Positions 17,201 through 24,381 of a stretch of 64,000 nucleotides of DNA are shown here, piece by piece. Position numbers and translations under genes: made by a program. Numbering within the stretch: the first letter of the stretch is position 1; each line of letters begins with the position of its first letter. The stretch comes from an uncultured Prolixibacteraceae bacterium (lineage in GTDB: Bacteria > Bacteroidota > Bacteroidia > Bacteroidales > Prolixibacteraceae): contig CALGIG010000081.1 in NCBI GenBank assembly GCA_937915865.1, positions 24,550 through 88,549 on the forward strand, given 5' to 3'. The notes below the pieces were generated by a model. It searched no databases, was not told the DNA's origin, and was given only the letters and a program-made list of their open reading frames with translations.

Positions 17201-17269
17201 GAAGGCCATAATAAGCAACAGGAATCCCATGAAAGGGAATGAGAAAAAGAAATTCAATGTTTTATTCAT
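14222..17269 (-). CDS. Fused cytochrome c biogenesis protein CcsB(ResB)-CcsA
   Basis: A 1015-residue membrane protein of System II cytochrome c maturation. The N-terminal half has ResB-like transmembrane segments (FPFMGFLLLIMAFSMGIATF near the start) and a large periplasmic region. The C-terminal third is CcsA-like, multi-spanning, with the heme-handling tryptophan-rich motif WGRYWGWDSKETWALV. CcsBA exports heme and attaches it to CxxCH apoproteins outside the membrane. The long central periplasmic insertion (about 480-700) is usual for Bacteroidota versions. The heme c lipoproteins encoded at 28250-29642 are likely clients. It is transcribed alone, upstream of the acyl-CoA synthetase gene. 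Confidence 0.93.
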   Translation of the reverse strand: MNKTLNFFFSFPFMGFLLLIMAFSMGIATFVENSYGTEAAQALIYKSLWFELVLILLTINLTVNFFRFRMYTKERISIGIFHISFVFILIGAGITRYISFEGVMHIREGQSSDYILSAEDYLTIKNGNQIVSDVVLFSEITPHGFNEDLTVEGRKINIKSVGFIKNAVRTVKEDASGEPMIDFVISQGQGRENYVFTKGSNLILGNTLLGFERQDANFKFFEKGGKLFLTADRPVEIRSMSGDEPKQVNPHDTIQAETMQLYAFDSYMLLIRNYYNHAVTTIGKDNSGTEGLDAVMLEVNDGGKKQIVNVMGKHGMRGEPQMVQVGNSSLEITYGADPIYLPFALQLTDFQMEKYPGSMSPSSYASELVLIDRERNVKRNVRVFMNNTLNYRGYKFFQSSYDQDEQGTVLSVNADQLGTTVTYVGYLLLGLGFVLALISKNSRFHTLIQKLKQYSSVAGITLLVLLLNSNSGYAENSELTPIPRIDQAILDDFSRLWIQGQDGRIEPVSTLSSEVLRKVSHKSDFGGRLPEEVMLGLYLYPEYWRNVSLVYITNDQLKKQLGVTESRIPLTVFFNENGDYKLIEPVKAAYAKMPAFRNMYEKELINLDERVNICFMVVNGDMFAFFPGKTKAEKWSTPGNSPAGISNEESLFINKGFQLLKESMNGKGEVSPQQFLASIAAYQTKYASSYLAPDSKKNAELFYNSLNPFKRVFPIYLLLGFSLLVTLFVNIFRQKTLGKKTRTAFTALIVAGFALHTFGLGLRWYISGHAPWSNGYESMIYVAWASMLAGVIFGRKYPMVIGTAAMLSGIILFVAHLNWMNPEITHLVPVLNSYWLMIHVAVITASYGFIGMSAFIGLLVLIMYSISNAGNSATIKNIILQLTTISEMSVTVGLYMLTIGTFLGGVWANESWGRYWGWDSKETWALVTVVVYTFVAHMRLMPTLKGIFNYNMATVLGFSSVLMTYFGVNYYLSGLHSYGRGSVDSMHWSVYVSIIAVIGLMFFANFKQKNLDFEN

Positions 17270-17310
17270 AAACCGGTTATTAATCAGGAATTTTATGAGC
17301 TAAAATCAAA

Positions 17311-17335
17311 TAAAAAGTCTGTATTCTTACAGACT
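17311..17335 (-). terminator. Terminator after mtgA
   Basis: A perfect 8-bp inverted repeat AGTCTGTA/TACAGACT (17316-17323, 17328-17335) with a TTCT loop. Read on the minus strand it is followed by TTTTTAT, so it terminates mtgA transcription before the ccsBA gene. Confidence 0.75.
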
Positions 17336-17397
17336 AATCATATAACAGTTTACAATGCTTTAGGTTGAAAACATTAACATTTTTTACAGAAAACAAG

Positions 17398-18096
17398 CTA
17401 TTTGAATTTCAATGTTCCCCACTGTCCCATTTGTCCAACAATCCAGCTAATTCGCTCCTGAACGTAAGGCCCGGGCGGGTTGGCAGAATATTTTCGAGGA
17501 TTGGGAAGAATTGCAGCCAATGCAGCAGCTTGTGTGCGCGACAGATTTTTGGCGCTTGTGTGCCAGTATAATTGGGCTGCGGCTTCGGACCCGTATATTC
17601 CTTTGCCCATTTCAATACTATTCAGGTAAACTTCCATTATACGCTTCTTCCCCCATACGAATTCGATTAAAATGGTAAAATAAACCTCGAAACCTTTGCG
17701 TACCCAGCTTCGTCCGGGCCACAAAAACACATTTTTGGCTGTTTGCTGTGAAATGGTGCTGGCGCCTCGAACCCGCTTTTCGCCACGTTTAGCTGCATCA
17801 ACCGAACGCTGAATGGCATCCAGATCGAATCCTGAATGGTTCATGAAGTTTTGATCTTCGCTACAAACTACAGCCAATGGCAGGTTTTTGGAAATCTCAT
17901 CGAGCGACACCCAATCGTGTTTCAAACGAACCGGATCGGATGAGAATACCTGCTCACCACACCGGATCAGCATCAACGGAGTTACCGGCACCGGTACAAA
18001 CCGGAAAATTAGGACTGAAATAATTGAAAGTCCGAAAAACCAAAGGACGGTTTTCCAAAGAAGTTTATAGATTTTTTTGCCTAAATCGCTTTTCAT
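17398..18096 (-). CDS. mtgA: Monofunctional peptidoglycan glycosyltransferase
   Basis: A 232-residue protein with one N-terminal membrane anchor (about 12-32) and a GT51 domain: SEDQNFMNHSGFDLDAIQ, the signature GASTISQQTAKNVFLWPGR, and ILIEFVWGKKRIMEVYLNSI. The catalytic Glu of the EDQNF motif and the second Glu in RIMEVYLN are both present. MtgA polymerises lipid II into glycan strands on the periplasmic side, without transpeptidase activity. Length is typical (about 220-240). It is monocistronic between alaS and ccsBA, with terminators on both sides. Confidence 0.95.
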   Translation of the reverse strand: MKSDLGKKIYKLLWKTVLWFFGLSIISVLIFRFVPVPVTPLMLIRCGEQVFSSDPVRLKHDWVSLDEISKNLPLAVVCSEDQNFMNHSGFDLDAIQRSVDAAKRGEKRVRGASTISQQTAKNVFLWPGRSWVRKGFEVYFTILIEFVWGKKRIMEVYLNSIEMGKGIYGSEAAAQLYWHTSAKNLSRTQAAALAAILPNPRKYSANPPGPYVQERISWIVGQMGQWGTLKFK

Positions 18097-18151
18097 TTTG
18101 AATATGATTTTGACATTACAAAATTACTCAAATTGATCCAATTCAAAACAA

Positions 18152-18182
18152 AAGGCCTGTCAGGATAATCCCAACAGGCCTT
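18152..18182 (-). terminator. Terminator after alaS
   Basis: Inverted repeat AAGGCCTGT/ACAGGCCTT (18152-18160, 18174-18182). Read on the minus strand the GC-rich stem is followed by TTTTGTTTTG, placing it just after the alaS stop. Confidence 0.85.
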
Positions 18183-18206
18183 AATATTTCAGATTTACTT
18201 TAAACT

Positions 18207-20816
18207 TTACTTCACAAACGTTTTGGCTTTAGCCACCGCTGCACCCAAACCATTCAGGTCTTTACCTCCGGCAGTTGCATAATAAGCCTGACCGCCGCCA
18301 CCGCCCTGCATTTCTTTGGCAGCTTCGCGAACTATAGCTCCGGCATTTAAGCCTTTTTCGGCAACTACGTTATCTGCAATCATTACGGTAATCGATGGTT
18401 TTCCTGAAATGGCAGAACCCAACACAAGGAACAGGTTTTCTACTTCACCTTTTAATTGGTAAGCTAAATCACGGACAGCCTGTGCCGAATCCAATGAAAT
18501 AACTTCAGCGATTACATTTATGCCATTAGTTGCTTCAACTTTATTTTTCAATTCCTGTTTGATTCCGGCAGCAGCTTTACGCTCAAACTCATCAATCTGC
18601 TTTTGCAACTTACCGTTTTGTGCAACCAGTTCTTCAATCGTTTTCTTCAGGTTTTGGGTATTGTTTAGGATCGTTTTTACTTCTGAAAGCTCATCCTGTT
18701 GTTTTTTGAAATAGGATTCAGCTTTTTCTCCGGTAATGGCTTCGATACGGCGAACACCAGCCGAAATAGCGCTTTCCGAAGTAATTACAAACAATCCGAT
18801 TTGCCCGGTTGAAGGGACATGCGTTCCACCGCACAGCTCAACCGATTTTCCGAATTTGATCACACGAACAAAATCGCCGTACTTTTCACCAAACAACGCA
18901 ATGGCGCCCATCGCTTTGGCCTCGTTGAACGGAACGGTGCGGTTTTCTTCTTTTATGTTGTTTTCGCGAATCAACTGGTTCACACGGGCCTGAACCTGGT
19001 CAAGTTCTTCGCGGCTTACTTTCTGAAAATGTGCAAAGTCGAAACGAAGATATTCGCTGTTTACCAACGAACCTTTCTGTTCCACATGAGTTCCCAGCAC
19101 TTCGCGCAGTGCCTGGTCCAACAGGTGGGTTGCTGTGTGGTTATTCATAGTCAGCCTCCGTTTTTCAACATTAACAACAGCTTTGAATGTTGCTGATGGA
19201 TTGTCCGGAAGTTTTGCAGCGATATGAATGGTGAGGTTGTTTTCTTTTTGCGTGTCGACGATTGGAGTTTTTTGTCCGTCAGCTTCAATGGTGCCGCTAT
19301 CGCCAATCTGACCGCCCGATTCGCCATAGAACGGAGTTTTATCAAATACCAGATGATAAGATTCTTTCCCTTTCTGTACCACTTTACGATAACGAGAAAT
19401 TTGTACTTCGGCTTCCATCTGGTCGTAACCTACGAATTCAACCTGCTCAATTTTTTTTAGTTCCACCCAATCGTCGGTTTCCTGAGCTGCAGCGTTACGC
19501 GAGCGTTCTTTTTGCTTTTCCATTTCAGCATTGAAACCGGCTTCATCAACCGACATGCCTTTTTCTCGCAGGATCAGGCTTGTCAAATCCAAGGGGAAAC
19601 CATACGTGTCGTAGAGTGTGAAAGCCAATTCTCCGCTTAATTCTCCGCCTTTTTTAGCAGGAATGTTTTTTTCGAGCAGGCGAATGCCCGTTTCAAGTGT
19701 GCGTAAGAACGATTCCTCTTCCTCGTGAATAACTTTTTCGATTAAAGTTTGCTGCGAAACCAGTTCGGGGAAAGCCTCGCCCATGTTATCTTTCAGCACT
19801 TCAACCAGCTTACAGATAAATGGTTCGCGGAAGTCGAGGAATGTATAACCATAACGAACGGCGCGGCGCAAAATGCGGCGAATCACATATCCTGCCTTAT
19901 TGTTTGAAGGTAACTGACCGTCAGCAATCGAGAACGAAATGGCGCGTAAGTGGTCGGCAATTACACGCATAGCAATGTCGGCTTTCTGATCATCCCCGTA
20001 TTTTTTGTTGCTCAATTCAGCAATTTTGGCGATGGTTGTTTGGAAAACGTCGGTGTCGTAATTCGATTTTTTGCCTTGCAGTACCATACACAAACGTTCG
20101 AACCCCATTCCGGTATCCACGTGTTTATCCGGGAGTTCTTCCAGTTTACCATCGGCTTTTCTGTTGAACTGGATAAATACAAGGTTCCATATTTCAATTA
20201 CAAGTGGATTGTCTTTGTTCACCAGGTTTTGTCCCGGAATTTTGGCGCGTTCTTCGTCGTCGCGCAGATCGACATGAATCTCAGAACATGGACCACAAGG
20301 ACCGGTATCGCCCATTTCCCAGAAGTTATCTTTTTTGCTTCCGTTGATAATGCGTTCAGAAGGAAGATGTTTGTTCCACAAAGCAAAAGCTTCATCATCG
20401 CGCTCAAGCTTATCGTCGGCGCTTCCTTCGAAAACCGAAGCATACATACGATCAGCGGGAATACCCAATTTGTCGTGAAGCAATTCCCATGCCCAGTTAA
20501 TGGCATCTTCCTTGAAATAATTGCCAAACGACCAGTTCCCCAGCATTTCGAACATGGTATGGTGATAGGTGTCATGTCCAACTTCTTCCAGATCATTGTG
20601 TTTCCCTGAAACGCGTAAACATTTTTGCGTGTCGGCAATACGAACATATTTTGCAGGCTGGTTACCCAAAAAAATATCTTTAAACTGGTTCATCCCTGCG
20701 TTGGTAAACATCAGGGTTGGGTCGTTTTTTACAACCATTGGGGCCGAACTCACAATTTGATGGCCTTTTTCAGCAAAAAAATCTAAAAACGCTTTTCTGA
20801 TCTGCTTCGAATTCAT
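18207..20816 (-). CDS. alaS: Alanyl-tRNA synthetase
   Basis: An 869-residue class II synthetase of normal length. Visible are the start IRKAFLDFFAEKGHQIV, motif 2/3 regions of the catalytic core (TFTNAGM-like LMFTNAGMNQFKD, GMGFERL), the editing-domain zinc motifs HTATHLLDQAL and CGGTHVPSTGQIG, and a C-Ala domain ending GGGGGQAYYATAGGKD. It charges tRNA-Ala with alanine and hydrolyses mischarged Ser/Gly-tRNA-Ala. The leader of about 110 nt is divergent from the M23 peptidase gene, and the two promoters appear to overlap near 20930-20960. Confidence 0.98.
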   Translation of the reverse strand: MNSKQIRKAFLDFFAEKGHQIVSSAPMVVKNDPTLMFTNAGMNQFKDIFLGNQPAKYVRIADTQKCLRVSGKHNDLEEVGHDTYHHTMFEMLGNWSFGNYFKEDAINWAWELLHDKLGIPADRMYASVFEGSADDKLERDDEAFALWNKHLPSERIINGSKKDNFWEMGDTGPCGPCSEIHVDLRDDEERAKIPGQNLVNKDNPLVIEIWNLVFIQFNRKADGKLEELPDKHVDTGMGFERLCMVLQGKKSNYDTDVFQTTIAKIAELSNKKYGDDQKADIAMRVIADHLRAISFSIADGQLPSNNKAGYVIRRILRRAVRYGYTFLDFREPFICKLVEVLKDNMGEAFPELVSQQTLIEKVIHEEEESFLRTLETGIRLLEKNIPAKKGGELSGELAFTLYDTYGFPLDLTSLILREKGMSVDEAGFNAEMEKQKERSRNAAAQETDDWVELKKIEQVEFVGYDQMEAEVQISRYRKVVQKGKESYHLVFDKTPFYGESGGQIGDSGTIEADGQKTPIVDTQKENNLTIHIAAKLPDNPSATFKAVVNVEKRRLTMNNHTATHLLDQALREVLGTHVEQKGSLVNSEYLRFDFAHFQKVSREELDQVQARVNQLIRENNIKEENRTVPFNEAKAMGAIALFGEKYGDFVRVIKFGKSVELCGGTHVPSTGQIGLFVITSESAISAGVRRIEAITGEKAESYFKKQQDELSEVKTILNNTQNLKKTIEELVAQNGKLQKQIDEFERKAAAGIKQELKNKVEATNGINVIAEVISLDSAQAVRDLAYQLKGEVENLFLVLGSAISGKPSITVMIADNVVAEKGLNAGAIVREAAKEMQGGGGGQAYYATAGGKDLNGLGAAVAKAKTFVK

Positions 20817-20929
20817 ATTCTAAAGTTTCAATTTAATCTGTAAATTATAAACAACAAGTCAGGACTCATCGTTTATTTTCGCCGAAAACATTAGTTTTGC
20901 AGGCTGTTATAACCGGAATTTTTAAAATC

Positions 20930-20959
20930 TTGCAAAGTTAGTTGAATTACTTAAATTTG
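20930..20959 (+). promoter_or_regulatory. Promoter for the M23 peptidase gene (overlaps a minus-strand -7 element)
   Basis: TTG (20930-20932) and TAAATTTG (20952-20959) are separated by 19 bp, an exact Bacteroidota promoter. The same DNA read on the minus strand holds TAACTTTG (20940-20933), a -7 element pointing at alaS, though with a poor -33 partner. Confidence 0.6.
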
Positions 20960-20996
20960 TTACAGATCGAAAAATTAATTCCATTATTCCTGTTTT

Positions 20997-21968
20997 ATGG
21001 CGAAAGTCAGGTACAGATTTAATGCTCACACGCTTAGTTACGATAAGATAGTTATTAGTTTCAAGACAAGATTAAAACGTTTTTTAGCTTTGTCTTCAAC
21101 TACTTTATTGACATCTATCCTTATAGCTATTGGGATTTTGCAATTTTATGAATCTCCCCGAATGCGTAGCTTGCATAAGGAAAATGAACGTCTTTTAACT
21201 CAATACGAGTTGATGTATAAAGATTTGATGACGGTTGAAAAAGTGCTTGATGAAATTGAACAACGAGACAATAATTTATATCGTGTAATTTTTGAAAGCG
21301 ATCCGATCCCTTCTACAATCAGAAGAGCCGGATTTGGTGGGGTCAATAGGTATTCGAAACTCGAATCGTTTGACAACTCTGATTTGGTAATAAAAACAGC
21401 TGAAAAGCTTGATATTCTTTCGAAGCAAGCATACATTCAAACCAAATCATACGACGAGGTGATGAAGCTCGCTATGAACAAGGAAGAGCTGAAAGTAAGT
21501 ATACCGGCTATTATGCCTATTTCAAATAAATCGCTGAAAAGTACTGCCTCAGGTTGGGGATTTCGCATTCATCCTATTTATAAAATCAAGCAATTCCATT
21601 ACGGAATGGATTTTACGGCTAATATTGGAACCAAGGTTTACGCTACAGGCGATGGGGTAGTGAAAGATATACAATCGATTGGGGGAGGTTATGGTAAATG
21701 GATTTTGATTGATCATGGTTTTGGGTATGAAACATTATACGGACACCTCAATGGTTTCAATGTAAAAATCGGGGATAAGGTTAAGCGTGGAAATGTTATT
21801 GGTTTTGTTGGCAATACAGGAACGTCAACAGGGCCGCATTTGCATTACGAAGTTCATCGAAACGGAGAACCAGTCAATCCACAATACTATTATTTCAAAG
21901 ATCTGAATGCTCAGGAGTACGAAAAAATGGTCAAAATATCATCAAATATTGGTCAAACATTCGATTAA
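20997..21968 (+). CDS. Membrane-anchored M23 family metallopeptidase
   Basis: A 323-residue protein: short cytosolic N-terminus, one transmembrane helix (about 33-49), a coiled-coil region (about 55-95) and a C-terminal LytM/M23 domain. The zinc and catalytic residues are visible as HYGMDFTA, DHGFGYETLYGHL and GPHLHYEVHRNGEPVNP, so the enzyme should be an active glycyl endopeptidase, unlike the degenerate LytM factors. Periplasmic peptidoglycan cleavage during growth or division is likely. It is first in a plus-strand run with the MerR, Nif3-like and zinc-ribbon genes (10-31 bp gaps). Confidence 0.92.
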   Translation: MAKVRYRFNAHTLSYDKIVISFKTRLKRFLALSSTTLLTSILIAIGILQFYESPRMRSLHKENERLLTQYELMYKDLMTVEKVLDEIEQRDNNLYRVIFESDPIPSTIRRAGFGGVNRYSKLESFDNSDLVIKTAEKLDILSKQAYIQTKSYDEVMKLAMNKEELKVSIPAIMPISNKSLKSTASGWGFRIHPIYKIKQFHYGMDFTANIGTKVYATGDGVVKDIQSIGGGYGKWILIDHGFGYETLYGHLNGFNVKIGDKVKRGNVIGFVGNTGTSTGPHLHYEVHRNGEPVNPQYYYFKDLNAQEYEKMVKISSNIGQTFD

Positions 21969-21978
21969 GAAAAATGCC

Positions 21979-22314
21979 ATGCCTTATAAAAGACCTAAAA
22001 TTGAGAAAGTTTTTTATTCGATCAGCGAGGTTGCCGAAATGTTTGGAGTTACCACCTCGAATGTCAGGTTTTGGGAAAATGAATTTGACATCCTGAAACC
22101 ACACAAAAATGCCAAGGGCAACCGGATGTTTACCAAAGAAGACATTGAAAACCTGAAGATCATATATCATCTTCTGAAAGAAAGAGGTATGACCATTAAA
22201 GGCGCTCAAAAAAAGTTGAAAGACAATAGGGAAGACACGATTAACAACATTGAAGTAGTGAATCGATTGCAGGAAATACGGAAGATGTTGATCGACATTA
22301 AAGATGAGTTATGA
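21979..22314 (+). CDS. MerR family transcriptional regulator
   Basis: A 111-residue protein with a MerR-type winged helix: FYSISEVAEMFGVTTSNVRF (helix-turn-helix), WENEFDILKPHKNAKGNRMF (wing) and a helical tail. There is no C-terminal effector domain and no Cys cluster, so it is not a metal sensor of the classical kind; the short form is widespread in Bacteroidota beside M23 and Nif3 genes. ATG 21979 is chosen, 10 bp after the peptidase stop; an upstream in-frame start would overlap the peptidase gene. Target genes are unknown. Confidence 0.88.
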   Translation: MPYKRPKIEKVFYSISEVAEMFGVTTSNVRFWENEFDILKPHKNAKGNRMFTKEDIENLKIIYHLLKERGMTIKGAQKKLKDNREDTINNIEVVNRLQEIRKMLIDIKDEL

Positions 22315-22345
22315 GTTATTAATGATGAATTAATTCGTTGAAAAC

Positions 22346-23443
22346 ATGCAGATTAAACAAATCATACAATGTATCGAATCGGTTGCTCCGCTGGCATTTC
22401 AGGAATCGTACGATAATTCCGGGCTTATTGTTGGTAACCCTCAAGATGAGGTTACAGGTGCATTAATCACTCTTGATTTTACAGAAGATGTTTTAAATGA
22501 GGCAATTCATAAGAATTTAAATCTTGTTGTTTGTCATCATCCAATTGTTTTTGGAGGGATCAAGAAACTGAACGGGAAAAATTATATCGAACGTTGTGTG
22601 GCGAAAGCGATTAAAGGCGACATCGCAATTTATGCAGCACATACTAATCTCGACAGTGTTTTTGGCGGAGTTAATTCAAAAATATGTGAAAAGCTGGAAC
22701 TGCAAAATTGTCGGATTCTTGATCCAATACCTAATTTCCTGAAAAAACTGGTAACATTTGTTCCAGTTAGTCAGGCAGAAAAGGTTCGGCTGGCCTTGTT
22801 TGAAGCAGGTGCAGGTCATATAGGAAATTACGACTCATGCAGCTTCAATCTTTCAGGCGATGGGACTTTTCGTGGAAATGATAAAACTAATCCGTATGTA
22901 GGTAAGCAAAACCAGTTGCATACTGAAAAAGAAATCCGAATTGAAACTATTTTTCCAAAACATATCCAGTCCAAAGTTGTTCAATCGCTTTTACAAGCGC
23001 ATCCGTATGAAGAAGTAGCTTTCGATATATATCCGCTCGATAATGATTTTACGCAAGCCGGAATTGGAATGATTGGTGAATTGGAAAGACCTGTACCGGA
23101 GGTAAATTTTCTGGAAAAACTAAAAGAAACATTCCAGTGCCGGATAGTGAAACATACCGAATTATTAGGCAAGCCAATACAAAAAGTTGCTGTGTGCGGA
23201 GGTGCCGGAAGTAGTTACCTGAATAAAGCTATCGCTCAAAAGGCTGATATATTTATTTCAGGAGACTTTAAATACCACCAGTTTTTTGATGCAGAGAAGA
23301 AGATAATTATTGCCGACATAGGACATTATGAGAGCGAACAATTCACTAAAGAAGTTTTTTATGAATTACTTACAAAAAAATTCCCTAAATTTGCAGTCCA
23401 TTTATCGGAAATAAATACCAATCCGGTAAGTTATCTCACTTGA
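22346..23443 (+). CDS. Nif3-like dinuclear metal center protein
   Basis: A 365-residue Nif3/YbgI-family protein. Metal-ligand motifs are visible: VVCHHPIVFGG (about 64-74), AAHTNLDSV and, near the end, DIGHYESEQF. As in Gram-positive and Bacteroidota members, a middle ACT-like/CutA-like insert (about 130-235) splits the two Nif3 halves. The family is often labelled GTP cyclohydrolase I type 2, but that activity is weakly supported; the true function is unknown. The zinc-ribbon gene starts 22 bp downstream, a pairing conserved in many bacteria. Confidence 0.92.
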   Translation: MQIKQIIQCIESVAPLAFQESYDNSGLIVGNPQDEVTGALITLDFTEDVLNEAIHKNLNLVVCHHPIVFGGIKKLNGKNYIERCVAKAIKGDIAIYAAHTNLDSVFGGVNSKICEKLELQNCRILDPIPNFLKKLVTFVPVSQAEKVRLALFEAGAGHIGNYDSCSFNLSGDGTFRGNDKTNPYVGKQNQLHTEKEIRIETIFPKHIQSKVVQSLLQAHPYEEVAFDIYPLDNDFTQAGIGMIGELERPVPEVNFLEKLKETFQCRIVKHTELLGKPIQKVAVCGGAGSSYLNKAIAQKADIFISGDFKYHQFFDAEKKIIIADIGHYESEQFTKEVFYELLTKKFPKFAVHLSEINTNPVSYLT

Positions 23444-23465
23444 TATAAGTTAAACAAATATAAGT

Positions 23466-24242
23466 ATGAATACACCGTACGTTAGAGAAGAAAACAAAAG
23501 TGTGCCAATCAGCTCGAAGCTAAGGGCATTGTTTGAGCTACAAAGTGTTGTTTCTGAGATAGACAAGATAAAAACGCTTCGTGGAGAATTGCCTTTGGAG
23601 GTTCAGGATTTGGAAGACGAAATTACCGGTTTGAAAACCCGCGTAACCAATTTCGAGGACGATATTAAAGATCTTGAAACGGCCATTCATAACAAGAAAA
23701 TAGCCATTAAAGAATCAGAAGGCCTGATTGCAAAATATACAGAACAGCAAAATAATGTTCGTAATAACCGCGAATTTGATTCGTTAAGTAAAGAAGTTGA
23801 ATTTCAGAAGTTGGAAATTGAATTATCTGAAAAAAGAATTCGCGAATTCACGAATGATCTTGCCAACAAAAAAGAAGCTATTGTTTCTTCTTCGGTTCTT
23901 TTGAAAGAACGGTTGGACGATTTGGATAGAAAACAACGTGAATTGGAAGAAATAACTTCTGAAACTCAAATTGAAGAAGAACGTTTGAAAGCCAAAGCTG
24001 AAAAGATTGAAGGTAACATTGAAGTGCGTTTGTTGACTGCATTTAAACGTATCCGTAAAAATGCACGTAATGGATTGGCCGTTGTTACCGTTCAGCGCGA
24101 CGCTTGTGGAGGTTGTTTCAATAAAATTCCACCACAACGCCAGATGGATATTGCTTCCCGTAAAAAAGTTATCGTTTGCGAATATTGCGGACGTATTCTT
24201 GTTGATAAAGATATTCTCGACTCAGTTGAGACAGGAGAATAG
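23466..24242 (+). CDS. Coiled-coil C4 zinc-ribbon protein
   Basis: A 258-residue protein whose residues 25-185 are charged and heptad-like (a long helical hairpin), followed by a C4 zinc ribbon: CGGCFNKIPPQRQMDI and VIVCEYCGRIL. The architecture fits the COG1579 family (Helicobacter HP0958, Chlamydia CT398), which in some species bind sigma-54 or flagellar mRNA. The role in Bacteroidota is unknown. It ends the operon, just before a clear terminator. Confidence 0.88.
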   Translation: MNTPYVREENKSVPISSKLRALFELQSVVSEIDKIKTLRGELPLEVQDLEDEITGLKTRVTNFEDDIKDLETAIHNKKIAIKESEGLIAKYTEQQNNVRNNREFDSLSKEVEFQKLEIELSEKRIREFTNDLANKKEAIVSSSVLLKERLDDLDRKQRELEEITSETQIEEERLKAKAEKIEGNIEVRLLTAFKRIRKNARNGLAVVTVQRDACGGCFNKIPPQRQMDIASRKKVIVCEYCGRILVDKDILDSVETGE

Positions 24243-24256
24243 TATTTAGCACAAAC

Positions 24257-24296
24257 AAAAAAACCTTCAGGATTAATTTTTCTGAAGGTTTTTTTA
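24257..24296 (+). terminator. Terminator after the M23-MerR-Nif3-zinc-ribbon operon
   Basis: A 14-bp inverted repeat (24257-24270, 24282-24295) with CCTTCAG/CTGAAGG at its core and an eight-base T run. Confidence 0.88.
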
Positions 24297-24381
24297 TGTC
24301 TATAAGTCACGTGTTTATAGAAACGATTCTCTACATACTATTTCACTCTTTTGTATCTTGCACGATAAATTTAGGTATACA

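Noticed and set aside
19950..20609. A 219-codon plus-strand frame antisense to alaS
   Set aside because: It lies wholly within the strongly conserved alaS gene, has no recognisable domain and shows the composition of a reverse-strand shadow.
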